Shown one piece after another: positions 7,693 to 15,831 of a stretch of 64,000 nucleotides of DNA. Made by a program: the position numbers and the translations under genes. The DNA is from Streptomyces koelreuteriae. Its GTDB lineage: Bacteria > Actinomycetota > Actinomycetes > Streptomycetales > Streptomycetaceae. Under the pieces are notes generated by a model that saw only the letters and a list, made by a program, of their open reading frames with translations, ran no database searches and was not told the DNA's origin. The first letter of the stretch is position 1. Every line of letters starts with the position of its first letter. The stretch lies in contig NZ_CP075896.1 in the NCBI RefSeq assembly GCF_018604545.1, forward strand, positions 1,364,001-1,428,000, given 5' to 3'.

Positions 7693-8480
7693 GCGCGATC
7701 GGAGCAGGGGTGGCCGCGACCGATCTCGATGTCGAGGGCGTCACGCTGACGGCCGGAGCGCGCCATCTCGTGCGGGACGTGTCCCTGACCGCCCGCCCGG
7801 GCGAGACCATCGGCCTGGTGGGTCCCAACGGCAGCGGCAAGTCCAGCCTGCTGCGGGCCGTCTACCGGGTGCTGCGCCCCGACAGCGGCCAAGTGCGGGT
7901 CGACGGCGCCGACGCCTGGTCGCTGCCCGTGCGGCAGCTGGCCCGTACCGTCGCGGCGGTGGTGCAGGAGTCGGGCGCCGACTTCGATCTGGCCGTCCGC
8001 GAGGTCGTCGCCATGGGCCGCACCCCGCACAAGCGGCTCCTCGCCGGTGACACTCCGGAGGACGCCGGGCTCATCGACTCCGCGCTCGCGGCGGTCGACG
8101 CCGCCCACCTGGCCGAGCGCCCTTTCGACCGGCTGTCCGGCGGCGAGCGCCAGCGGGTGCTGATCGCCCGCGCCCTCACCCAGCAGCCCACGCTGCTCGT
8201 CCTCGACGAACCCACCAACCACCTGGACATCCGGCACCAGTTGGAGGTGCTGGGCGCGCTGCGCCGACTGCCCGCGACGGTGCTGCTCGCCCTGCACGAC
8301 CTCAACCTGGCCGCCTACTACTGCGACCGCCTCTACGTCCTGAACGAGGGCGAGATCACCGCCTCCGGCCCGCCCGTCGAGGTCCTCACGCCCCGGCTGC
8401 TGGCCGAGGTGTACGGGGTGGCGGGGGAGGTCACCGTGCATCCGCGCACGGGCGCTCCCCAGGTCACGTTCCTGCCCTGA
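7689..8480 (+). CDS. ABC importer ATPase (FecE/BtuD-like)
   Basis: A 263-residue ABC ATPase: Walker A GPNGSGKSS at 45-53, Q-loop VVQESG near 96, signature LSGGERQRV near 146, Walker B LLVLDEP near 171, and switch His in LALHDLNLAAYYC. This is the siderophore/B12 ATPase subfamily. ATGA overlap with the permease. Its last 17 bases overlap, tail to tail, the stop end of the minus-strand NIS synthetase, leaving no room for a terminator between them. Confidence 0.93.
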   Translation: MSAIGAGVAATDLDVEGVTLTAGARHLVRDVSLTARPGETIGLVGPNGSGKSSLLRAVYRVLRPDSGQVRVDGADAWSLPVRQLARTVAAVVQESGADFDLAVREVVAMGRTPHKRLLAGDTPEDAGLIDSALAAVDAAHLAERPFDRLSGGERQRVLIARALTQQPTLLVLDEPTNHLDIRHQLEVLGALRRLPATVLLALHDLNLAAYYCDRLYVLNEGEITASGPPVEVLTPRLLAEVYGVAGEVTVHPRTGAPQVTFLP

Positions 8481-9942
8481 GCGGGTTGGGCAGCGGCAGA
8501 TAGCGGGCGTCGGCGCCGTCCGCGCCCGTCCAGCGCAGCAGGAGGTTCGTCTTGGCGGGAAGGGTCGGTGAGGCGAGCAGGGCGGGGATCTCGGGCAGGT
8601 CGTGGCGGGCGAGTTCACGGCGGGCGGCCGGCCAGGGGTCGAAGCCGGGGTGGCGTTCGGCGAGGGCACCGGCGATCTCGGTGAGGTGGTTGACGACCAG
8701 GCAGTACACCAGCCGCTCCCAGCCGGTCTCGCGGGAGACGTCCGGCAGCAGTTTCACGCCCTCGGCGTCCCGGTACAGCGCCTGCACGGGCATGCCGTCG
8801 GCGTCGACGGCGATCAGGGTGTTCTGCAGATGAGCCTCGATGACGACGCCGTGCCGGGCGAAGGCCTCCACGGCGGGCGGCACCACCTGCGCCAGATACG
8901 CCGCCCACCATGCCCCGGGATCGGCGGCGCGGTCGAGCGGGCTGCCGTCGAAGCCCTCGACGAGTCCGGCGGCGAGCAGCGGGGTCGCGCCGGGCACCAG
9001 ATGTCCGGCGAAGCCGTCGCGGACGAGGACGGCCAGGGCCTCGAAGGCGAAGTCGGCGGTGCGGTAGCCGCGGTCGCCGAGCCAGGCCGGGGGGCCGTCG
9101 AGCGCGGGGAAGTCGTCGAAGGCGGCGCACACGGCCGCGTCGGTCCGGCGCAGGGCGAGCAGGTCGTGGCGCCACAGCCGGCGGATGTCGTTGGTGATGC
9201 GCACGTCCAGGCTGAACTTCAGGAACAGGTCCTGCTCGGGTGCGTAGAGCGTGCGGATCGCGGCCGTCGGCCAGGTGTCGAAGGCGGTCGTGCCGAGCCG
9301 GACCAGCCTCCCGTCCGCGAAGGCGGCGGCGAGTTCCGCGCTCGCCAGGTCGAGCTGCCAGGGGTGGGCCGGGAGCAGCCGGTAGCCGGGCGGGGCGGTG
9401 CCGAGGGCGTCGAGGGCCGAGGTGTCGCCCTCCTCGACGACGCGGTCCTCGCGCAGCCCGAGCAGGGCCAGTGGGAAGCGGGCGTACGCCTCGGGCGCGT
9501 ACGGCAGCCAGCCCGCGGCCGGGCCGCCGCCGCGCGCCTTGGGGGCCGGGTGGTGGGTGTGGCCGGTGAGCAGGCACTGCTCGGAGCGAAGGTAGGGGTC
9601 GTCGGGCGGGGTCGCGCGGTCGCGGGCCTCCAGCAGGGCGGCCACGGCGTCCCGGCTGTCGATCATCTCGGCGGGCAGTTCGTGATTGGACAGCCCGGTG
9701 TGCCGGCGCAGTTCCTCGGCGACGAGTTTGACCAGCTCGGTGTGGTCGACGCGCTGCCAGCCGTCCGGCCCCTGGACCTCGGGCTCGGCGGGCCGCCGGG
9801 TCCCGCGCACCCGCAGCAGCCGGTCCCCGCCGGGCAGGCGGTGGATCCGGTGCTCGCCCTCCCGGCCGACCGGCCGGGCCACCTCCCGCAGCAGGCAGTT
9901 CAGCAGCGGCACGGCGGCGTACGCGTCGGCGGACGGGGGCAT
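8464..9942 (-). CDS. IucA/IucC-family NIS synthetase 1
   Basis: A 492-residue siderophore synthetase of the NRPS-independent type. It has GHTHHPAPKARGG (near 140-152; ATP/citryl-adenylate region), LLPAHPWQLD near 210, NDIRRLW, VIEAHLQNTLIAVD (near 385) and the C-terminal LPAKTNLLLRW. These enzymes condense citrate, succinate or similar carboxylates with amines or alcohols. It is shorter than the roughly 580-600 residues common in the family but keeps both halves. The ATG at 9942 was chosen by homology-like onset; in-frame GTGs lie a few codons upstream and no clear ribosome site decides. Convergent with the importer, divergent from the second synthetase. Confidence 0.87.
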   Translation of the reverse strand: MPPSADAYAAVPLLNCLLREVARPVGREGEHRIHRLPGGDRLLRVRGTRRPAEPEVQGPDGWQRVDHTELVKLVAEELRRHTGLSNHELPAEMIDSRDAVAALLEARDRATPPDDPYLRSEQCLLTGHTHHPAPKARGGGPAAGWLPYAPEAYARFPLALLGLREDRVVEEGDTSALDALGTAPPGYRLLPAHPWQLDLASAELAAAFADGRLVRLGTTAFDTWPTAAIRTLYAPEQDLFLKFSLDVRITNDIRRLWRHDLLALRRTDAAVCAAFDDFPALDGPPAWLGDRGYRTADFAFEALAVLVRDGFAGHLVPGATPLLAAGLVEGFDGSPLDRAADPGAWWAAYLAQVVPPAVEAFARHGVVIEAHLQNTLIAVDADGMPVQALYRDAEGVKLLPDVSRETGWERLVYCLVVNHLTEIAGALAERHPGFDPWPAARRELARHDLPEIPALLASPTLPAKTNLLLRWTGADGADARYLPLPNPLRAGT

Positions 9943-10098
9943 GAGGTCCACGCGATCCACTCGTTTCCCTACGTTCCTTGTGTTCTCTACGTTCCCCACA
10001 GCCCTTCCGGGACTTCCGGACTTCCTGGCGGAGATGATCATTATGTCGGTCGTCGTCATCGCGCCGTGACGCCCTATTCGTACCCGAGGAGCCCGCCC
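9943..10098. promoter_or_regulatory. Divergent promoter region between the two NIS synthetases
   Basis: This 156-base gap is less GC-rich than its flanks. It holds ATGATCAT, an 8-bp palindrome at 10034-10041, inside GAGATGATCATTATGTC, which matches about 9 of 15 positions of the Streptomyces Zur box as I remember it. No convincing DmdR iron box (TTAGGTTAGGCTAACCTAA type) and no third cobalamin riboswitch was seen. Regulator unknown. Confidence 0.4.
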
Positions 10099-11595
10099 GT
10101 GCACCGTTCCCCCACCGCCGAGGCCGAGGTCGCCGACGAACTGGCCGTCGTACGGCCCGGCCTGCTGCCACGGTACGAGGCCGAACTGCCCGGCGCCCGG
10201 GCGGCCGTGCTGTCCCGACTGTGGCGCGGTCTGACCCATGATCCACTGCCCTGGGTGGCCCGCCGGGAGCAGGGCCGGGACGGGCTGACCCTGTCCCTGT
10301 CCGACGGCCGCCGGCTGCACGGCCCGCGCCCGGATCCGTACGCGACCGGTGACTACGTCACCGTCGTGGGGCTCGACGGGGTGGAGTACGACGATCCGGC
10401 GCGGCTGGTGACGGACCTCGCCGTCCCGCACTCCGCCTCCTTCGCCGCCGAACTCGGGCACAGCGTCGCCTCGCTGGCACTGTCGAGAGCGGGGCAGGAG
10501 GGGCAGGCGGGGGACGAGTGGCCGGGGAACGACTGGGAGTGGGAGCAGCGGATCGTCGACGGGCATCCCTTCCACCCGACCTGCCGGTCCCGGCCGGGTT
10601 TCTCGGTGGCCGAGCAGCTCGCCTACGGGCCCGAGCACCGGCCGGTCGTGGAGCTGGGGCTGGTGCCCGTGCGGGCGGAGGAGTGCCTGGTGACGGGCGC
10701 CTGGCCGGGAGATCTGCGGGACGGGCCGCGGGTGGTGCTGCCGGTGCACCCCTGGCAGGCGGCGCATGTGCTGAAGCGGGCCTGCGAGGAGCGGCGGCCC
10801 GGGCATCCGCTGATGTCCCTGCGGACGCTCGCCCTGCCGGGCGGGCCGCACGTCAAGACCTCGCTCAGCGCCCGGCTGACATCGTCGGTGCGGGACATCT
10901 CGCTGCCCTCGGTGGCCGCGTCCGCGCTGCTGTCGGACTTCGCCGAGACGCCCGCCGCCCGCACGGACGGCCTGCTGCACGTGACCCGCACCCTGGGCGC
11001 CGCCGCGGCCGGTTCCCCCGACTTCGCGGCCGTGCTGCGGGAGTCGCCGCAGACGTACGCCGGGAGCGGTGAACGGGTCCTGCCGGTGGCCGCGCTCGCC
11101 ACCAGCGCGCTCCCCCGCTCCCCCGCCTGGCTGGCCGGCTTCGCGCGCCTGACCCTCACCGTCGGGCTGCGGCTGCTGGAGCTGGGCGTGGCCCTGGAGG
11201 CACACGGCCAGAACCTCCTCGTCGTCCTCTCGCCGGAGGGCGACCCGCTGCGGCTCGTCTACCGCGACCTGGCCGACATCCGCGTCAGCCCGGCCCGCCT
11301 CGCCCGGCACGGCATCACGGTGCCCGAGCTGCCCGCCCGGATGGTCACCGACGACGAACGCACGCTCCGCCGCAAGCTGTTCGGCTCCCTGGTGGCGGGC
11401 GCGCTGGCCGGTACGGCGGGGTCGGGGGCGGCGCTCACGGCGGCACTGGAGACGGCCGTACGGGAGCTGCCGCAGACCCCGGACCTCGCGGCACTGCGTG
11501 CGGAGCCCCTGCCCACCAAGGCGCTGACGCTGATGCGGCTCTCGCCGCAGACGCCCGGGGACCAGTGGGCGGAACTGCCCAATCCCCTTTCATGA
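10099..11595 (+). CDS. IucA/IucC-family NIS synthetase 2
   Basis: A 498-residue NIS synthetase with DGHPFHPTCRSRPGFS (near 153-168), VVLPVHPWQAAHV near 214-226, TSLSARLTSSVRDISLP, LEAHGQNLLVVL near 370 and a C-terminal LPTKALTLMRL. It is a clear paralogue of the divergent synthetase but not a close copy, so the two probably catalyse successive condensations on one product (inference). The GTG at 10099 is supported by GAGGAG at 10085-10090; an earlier in-frame GTG at 10066 lacks a ribosome site. Shorter than typical at the N terminus. Confidence 0.87.
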   Translation: MHRSPTAEAEVADELAVVRPGLLPRYEAELPGARAAVLSRLWRGLTHDPLPWVARREQGRDGLTLSLSDGRRLHGPRPDPYATGDYVTVVGLDGVEYDDPARLVTDLAVPHSASFAAELGHSVASLALSRAGQEGQAGDEWPGNDWEWEQRIVDGHPFHPTCRSRPGFSVAEQLAYGPEHRPVVELGLVPVRAEECLVTGAWPGDLRDGPRVVLPVHPWQAAHVLKRACEERRPGHPLMSLRTLALPGGPHVKTSLSARLTSSVRDISLPSVAASALLSDFAETPAARTDGLLHVTRTLGAAAAGSPDFAAVLRESPQTYAGSGERVLPVAALATSALPRSPAWLAGFARLTLTVGLRLLELGVALEAHGQNLLVVLSPEGDPLRLVYRDLADIRVSPARLARHGITVPELPARMVTDDERTLRRKLFGSLVAGALAGTAGSGAALTAALETAVRELPQTPDLAALRAEPLPTKALTLMRLSPQTPGDQWAELPNPLS

Positions 11596-11639
11596 ACCTC
11601 GTTTTGGAGCACGGCACCGCCGCTCCATAAGATCCGCCG

Positions 11640-12920
11640 ATGATCACAAGAAAACGACTGGCGGCGGGCGTGGGTGCCCTGCTCGCCGCGTTGACGGCCG
11701 GGATCGTCTTCCCGGCCGGAGCGGCCGCCGGCGAACCCACGGGCCAGGACGCCCCCAAGGTCGACCTCGTCCTCGACGTGAGCGGCTCGATGCGGGCGCG
11801 GGACATCGACGGACAGTCGCGGATGGCCGCCGCGAAGCAGGCCTTCAACGAGGTGCTCGACGCGACACCCGAGGAGGTCGAGCTCGGCATCCGCACCCTC
11901 GGCGCCGACTACCCCGGCGACGACCGCAAGACGGGCTGCAAGGACACCGCGCAGCTCTACCCGGTCGGCCCGCTGGACCGCACCGAGGCCAAGACGGCCG
12001 TCGCCACGCTCACCCCGACGGGCTGGACGCCGATCGGCCCGGCCCTGCTGAAGGCGGCCGACGACCTCGAAGGCGGCGACGGCTCCAAGCGCATCGTGCT
12101 GATCAGCGACGGCGAGGACACCTGCGCCCCGCTCGACCCGTGCGAGGTGGCCCGCGAGATAGCGGCGAAGGGCATCGGCCTGACCATCGACACGCTGGGC
12201 CTGGTGCCGACCGCCAAGCTGAGCAGGCAGCTGAGCTGCATCGCCGAGGCCACCGGCGGCACGTACACCTCGGTGGAGCACCAGGACGAACTCACCGACA
12301 AGGTCAACCAGTTGGTCGACCGGGCGGCCGATCCGGTGGTGACGCCGGTGGCGACCGAGGGCGCCGACCGGTGCACCGCCGCCCCGACGCTGAAGTCCGG
12401 CCTCTACTCCGACCGGGAGGAGTTCGGACAGCAGCGCTGGTACCGGGTGAACGTCCTGCCGGGGCAGGAGCTGCGCGCCTCGGTGAGCGTGGCGGCGGAC
12501 CGGGCCGTGAACCCCGGCTACGGCGTGCTGATGCGGGCCGTGACGGTCAAGGGCCGGGAGATCGTACGCGGCGAGGCCGCGGGCAACGGCCGTACGGACG
12601 TGATCTCGACGGGGCTCAGATACCCCGAGCCCGAGCGTGACGACAACGACGGTGACAGCGACAAGCCGGCCGCGGAGACCGTGTGCCTCGCGGTCACCCA
12701 CTCCTTCTCGGCGGCCTCCGGAGTGAAGACCACGCCCGGGCTGCCGCTGGAGCTGACCGTCGACGTCGTAGACGGCCCGAGCCAGGCGGGCGACGTGGCC
12801 TCCTTCGGTCTCGGCCGCGGCTGGTGGCTGCTCGGCGCGCTGATCCTCACCGGCTTCCTCGCCGGTCTCGTCTGGGGCTGGCTGTCGCGCTGGCGGTTCG
12901 CGGTCTGGAGGACCAACTGA
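11640..12920 (+). CDS. Secreted/membrane-anchored VWA-domain protein
   Basis: A 426-residue protein: signal peptide (1-30), von Willebrand A domain with the complete metal site DVSGS (46-50), the TPIGPALL threonine region near 125 and LISDGEDTC near 157-165, a beta-rich domain (about 240-380), then a C-terminal transmembrane helix (about 390-412) and short cytoplasmic RWRFAVWR tail. Cysteines in the VWA part are consistent with extracellular disulphides. The next gene overlaps its stop by one base, so the two form a unit at the cell surface. Binding partner unknown. Confidence 0.85.
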   Translation: MITRKRLAAGVGALLAALTAGIVFPAGAAAGEPTGQDAPKVDLVLDVSGSMRARDIDGQSRMAAAKQAFNEVLDATPEEVELGIRTLGADYPGDDRKTGCKDTAQLYPVGPLDRTEAKTAVATLTPTGWTPIGPALLKAADDLEGGDGSKRIVLISDGEDTCAPLDPCEVAREIAAKGIGLTIDTLGLVPTAKLSRQLSCIAEATGGTYTSVEHQDELTDKVNQLVDRAADPVVTPVATEGADRCTAAPTLKSGLYSDREEFGQQRWYRVNVLPGQELRASVSVAADRAVNPGYGVLMRAVTVKGREIVRGEAAGNGRTDVISTGLRYPEPERDDNDGDSDKPAAETVCLAVTHSFSAASGVKTTPGLPLELTVDVVDGPSQAGDVASFGLGRGWWLLGALILTGFLAGLVWGWLSRWRFAVWRTN

Positions 12921-13732
12921 TGCGAGTGATACGTGCGTTGAGCGCCGCGTTGCTGACCCTGGGCCTGGCGGCCGTGCCCGCCGCGGCCGACTCCTCACCG
13001 AGTCCGTCACAGGACGACGCCTCGGCGGCGCCCACTCAGGCGGGCACCTCCTTCCGTACGGCGACGGAGATCGAGCAGGGGCAGCGCGCCACGGCGAGCG
13101 GCTCCACGGGCGACTACCTGTACTGGTCGTTCCCCGCCGACACCGGGCAGCGCCCCACGGTCGCGGCGACGGTGAAGCTGCCGGACACCCACGCCGCGCA
13201 GACCTGGCAGATCGACGTGTACGACGGGCTGCGCCGCCGCCAGGCCTGCCAGTACGGTGCGCAGACGCGCACCGCCGCCGCGAACGCCGCCTCCGTGGAA
13301 CTGGCCTGCGTGCTGCGCACGGTCCGCTCCTGGTCGGAGCCCTGGGCGAACGACCCGCTGCCGGGTACGTACTACGTCCGCCTGACGGCGACCGGCGTGG
13401 CCGCCGCCGACCTGGGCCTCCCGGTCGACTCCGAAGTACGGGTGGACTCCAAGGACATCGGCGGATCCGCGGCGGTGGACGGCTCGCTGGCCGAGCCGCT
13501 GGTGCCGGGGATCGCGACGCGGTCCGGGTCCGGGTCCGGTTCCGGGGACGAGGAGGAGTCCTCGGCGGTCCTGGCCGGGCTCGAACCCGAGGACGGCTGG
13601 ACGTCCGGCTGGTGGTCGGACCGGTGGGTGTGGACCGCGGTGGGCGGGGCGCTGGCCGCGCTGGCGGGGGTCGCCGGGTACGCGCTGACGCGCGGCTCGG
13701 GGCGGCCGTCACGGGTGCCGCCGACCGCCTGA
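12920..13732 (+). CDS. Secreted membrane-anchored partner of the VWA protein
   Basis: A 270-residue protein with a signal peptide ending near AAA-DSS (residue 23), a pre-peptidase-like beta domain (about 45-190) that resembles the second domain of the upstream VWA protein, a GSGSGSGDEEESS linker near 205, a C-terminal helix (about 240-258) and a basic tail. The ATG overlaps the upstream TGA by one base and follows CTGGAGG. Function unknown; coupling and shared domain style suggest a two-component surface complex. A terminator follows. Confidence 0.75.
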   Translation: MRVIRALSAALLTLGLAAVPAAADSSPSPSQDDASAAPTQAGTSFRTATEIEQGQRATASGSTGDYLYWSFPADTGQRPTVAATVKLPDTHAAQTWQIDVYDGLRRRQACQYGAQTRTAAANAASVELACVLRTVRSWSEPWANDPLPGTYYVRLTATGVAAADLGLPVDSEVRVDSKDIGGSAAVDGSLAEPLVPGIATRSGSGSGSGDEEESSAVLAGLEPEDGWTSGWWSDRWVWTAVGGALAALAGVAGYALTRGSGRPSRVPPTA

Positions 13733-13747
13733 CCTTTCCTGGACTCG

Positions 13748-13772
13748 GAAGGCCCGCTTCGTGCGGGCCTTC
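13748..13772. terminator. Bidirectional terminator
   Basis: GAAGGCCCGC (13748-13757), loop TTCGT, GCGGGCCTTC (13763-13772): a perfect 10-bp stem between the convergent VWA-partner gene and the HxlR gene, overlapping neither coding region. Confidence 0.85.
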
Positions 13773-13774
13773 TG

Positions 13775-14401
13775 TCATGTGTCGCGGAGCGCTTTCGCGA
13801 GCGTGCCCTCCCCGCTCACCTCGACCCGGCCCTCCCTAACGGCCTGGACCAGGCTCAGCTCGCCCCGGCCGATGGCCGTGCACGTGCCGGTGTCCAGGAC
13901 GAGCAGGGCGTCAGGCTCCCCGGGTGCGGGCCCGTCGCCGTACACGGGCCCGTCCTCGGCACCGGCGTGGAGATGGAAATGCCCTTCCTCCAGCCGGACT
14001 TCGACCAGCCCCTCCCCGTCCAGCTGTCGCAGCAGGGGCAGGGCGAACCAGTGCGCCCGTACCGCGTCCGTCGGCCGCCGCTCCCCCAGGTCCGCCTGCC
14101 CCCACTCCCCCAGCGCCTGGAGCACCGGCAGCAACTCCCGCCCCCGCTCGGTGAGTTCATACACCGAGGCCGCGCCGGGCGGTGGCAGCCTGCGCCGGGT
14201 CGCGAGGCCGTCGCGCTCCATGTCCCGCAGCCGCGAGGCGAGTACGTCCGTGCTGACGCCGGGCAGGTCCGCGTGCAGGTCGGTGTAGCGGCGGGGACCG
14301 GCGAGGAGCTCCCGGACGATCAGCAGGGTCCAGCGGTCGCCGACCAGGTCGAGCGCGCGGGCGGCGGAACAGTACTGGTCGTAGCTTCGGCGAGGTGGCA
14401 T
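13775..14401 (-). CDS. HxlR-family winged-helix regulator with C-terminal extension
   Basis: A 208-residue protein. Residues 1-95 are an HxlR domain: CSAARALDLVGDRWTLLIVRELLAGPRRYTDL, then the recognition region PGVSTDVLASRLRDMERDGL and the wing ending ELTERGRELLPVL. HxlR proteins are usually about 110-130 residues, so the extra 100 residues, rich in LVEVRLEEGHFHLHAGAEDG, form an added SCP2/ligand-binding-like domain. It is divergent from the aminotransferase across an 88-base gap with two inverted repeats, and likely controls both genes. The ATG at 14401 begins the domain cleanly. Confidence 0.85.
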   Translation of the reverse strand: MPPRRSYDQYCSAARALDLVGDRWTLLIVRELLAGPRRYTDLHADLPGVSTDVLASRLRDMERDGLATRRRLPPPGAASVYELTERGRELLPVLQALGEWGQADLGERRPTDAVRAHWFALPLLRQLDGEGLVEVRLEEGHFHLHAGAEDGPVYGDGPAPGEPDALLVLDTGTCTAIGRGELSLVQAVREGRVEVSGEGTLAKALRDT

Positions 14402-14423
14402 GCGACGCAGTCTAGACAAGTTG

Positions 14424-14458
14424 TTGGACTTTCCAAGCGGCTACTTGGTAAAACCAAG
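14424..14458. promoter_or_regulatory. Two inverted repeats, likely HxlR operator
   Basis: TTGGA-CTT-TCCAA at 14424-14436 and CTTGG-TAAAA-CCAAG at 14444-14458 share a TTGG/CCAA core and lie 20 bases apart centre to centre, two helical turns, between the divergent HxlR and aminotransferase genes. The local base composition is markedly AT-rich for this genome. Confidence 0.6.
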
Positions 14459-14489
14459 CAACATCAATCGGCCGAGGGGAAGCGCGCGC

Positions 14490-15698
14490 ATGGAGTTCCG
14501 GCAGTCGAGCAAGCTCAGCGAGGTCTGTTACGAGATCCGCGGCCCGGTCATCGAGCACGCCAACGCGCTGGAGGAGGCGGGGCACAGCGTGCTGCGCCTG
14601 AACACCGGCAATCCCGCGCTCTTCGGCTTCGAGGCGCCGGAGGAGATCGTCCAGGACATGATCCGGATGCTGCCGCAGGCGCACGGCTACACCGACTCGC
14701 GCGGCGTCCTGTCCGCCCGCCGTGCGGTGGCCCAGCGCTATCAGACGCTGGGCCTGGAGGTCGGAGTCGACGACGTCTTCCTCGGCAACGGCGTGTCGGA
14801 GCTGGTCTCCATGGCCGTACAGGCGCTGCTCGAGGACGGCGACGAGGTCCTCATCCCCGCCCCGGACTTCCCCCTGTGGACCGCGGTGACGACCCTCGCG
14901 GGCGGCAAGGCGGTCCACTACCTGTGCGACGAGCAGGCCGACTGGTACCCCGACCTGGACGACATGGCGTCGAAGATCACGGACCGGACCAAGGCGGTCG
15001 TGATCATCAACCCCAACAACCCCACCGGCGCGGTCTACCCGAAGGAGATCGTCGAGGGCATCCTCGATCTCGCCCGGCGGCACGGCCTGATGGTGTTCGC
15101 CGACGAGATCTACGACCAGATCCTCTACGACGACGCCGTGCACCACTCGGCCGCCGCACTCGCCCCCGACCTGGTCGTCCTCACCTTCTGCGGGCTGTCG
15201 AAGACCTACCGGGTGGCGGGCTTCCGCTCCGGCTGGCTGGTCGTCACGGGCCCGAGGCAGCACGCCAAGGACTACCTGGAGGGCCTCACCATGCTGGCGT
15301 CCATGCGGCTGTGCGCCAACGCGCCCGCCCAGTACGCCATCCAGGCCGCGCTCGGCGGCCGGCAGTCCATCGGCGACCTCACCGGGCCGGGCGGGCGGCT
15401 GCTGGAACAACGGGACGTGGCCTGGGAGAAGCTCAACGAGATCCCGGGCGTGACCTGCGTGAAGCCCAAGGGCGCGCTGTACGCCTTCCCGCGCATCGAC
15501 CCCAAGGTGCACAAGATCCACGACGACGAGAAGTTCGTCCTCGACCTGCTGCTGCGCGAGAAGATCCAGGTGGTCCAGGGCACGGGCTTCAACTGGCCGA
15601 CCCCGGATCACTTCCGGATCCTGACCCTGCCGCACGCGGACGACCTGGAGGCGGCGATCGGGCGGATCGGGCGGTTCCTCGGCGGGTATCGGCAGTAG
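14490..15698 (+). CDS. Class I aminotransferase, AlaA-like
   Basis: A 402-residue fold-type I PLP aminotransferase. Landmarks are LRLNTGNPALFGF near 34, YTDSRGV near 65, INPNNPTGAVYP near 173-184, ADEIYDQILYD near 206, and GLSKTYRVAGFRSGW with Schiff-base K238. Length and motifs match the glutamate-pyruvate aminotransferase AlaA group. The ATG at 14490 follows GAGGGGAAG and is where family homology begins; an earlier ORF start has none. Transcribed away from the HxlR regulator, its probable controller. Confidence 0.88.
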   Translation: MEFRQSSKLSEVCYEIRGPVIEHANALEEAGHSVLRLNTGNPALFGFEAPEEIVQDMIRMLPQAHGYTDSRGVLSARRAVAQRYQTLGLEVGVDDVFLGNGVSELVSMAVQALLEDGDEVLIPAPDFPLWTAVTTLAGGKAVHYLCDEQADWYPDLDDMASKITDRTKAVVIINPNNPTGAVYPKEIVEGILDLARRHGLMVFADEIYDQILYDDAVHHSAAALAPDLVVLTFCGLSKTYRVAGFRSGWLVVTGPRQHAKDYLEGLTMLASMRLCANAPAQYAIQAALGGRQSIGDLTGPGGRLLEQRDVAWEKLNEIPGVTCVKPKGALYAFPRIDPKVHKIHDDEKFVLDLLLREKIQVVQGTGFNWPTPDHFRILTLPHADDLEAAIGRIGRFLGGYRQ

Positions 15699-15735
15699 GT
15701 CCGTCAGCCAGGGGGACGGCGGTACACAGCCTCAT

Positions 15736-15763
15736 TGTCCGGTCGCTGTCCGGCTCTGTCCGG
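15736..15763. repeat. Helically phased direct repeats upstream of the XRE gene
   Basis: TGTCCGG occurs at 15736-15742 (TTGTCCGG context), 15747-15753 and 15757-15763, spaced 11 and 10 bases. One-turn spacing on the same DNA face suggests cooperative binding by a regulator, possibly the XRE protein encoded just downstream. Confidence 0.45.
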
Positions 15764-15831
15764 TGCGGCGTCGCGTTACGCATGACGCCGACGGGGAGTT
15801 GGAGTCGGGCGACAGAAGGAGGTGTCCGGGC

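Noticed and set aside
10031..10047. A confident Zur or DmdR box between the NIS genes
   Set aside because: Only about 9 of 15 positions match the remembered Zur consensus and no iron box is visible, so it is kept as a weak hint only.
8602..10098. Long plus-strand reading frame running into the second NIS synthetase
   Set aside because: It is antisense to the first NIS synthetase. Only the part after GTG 10099 has family motifs and a ribosome site.
9943..11310. Minus-strand extension of the first NIS synthetase
   Set aside because: It is antisense to the second synthetase and has no synthetase-like sequence before the ATG at 9942.
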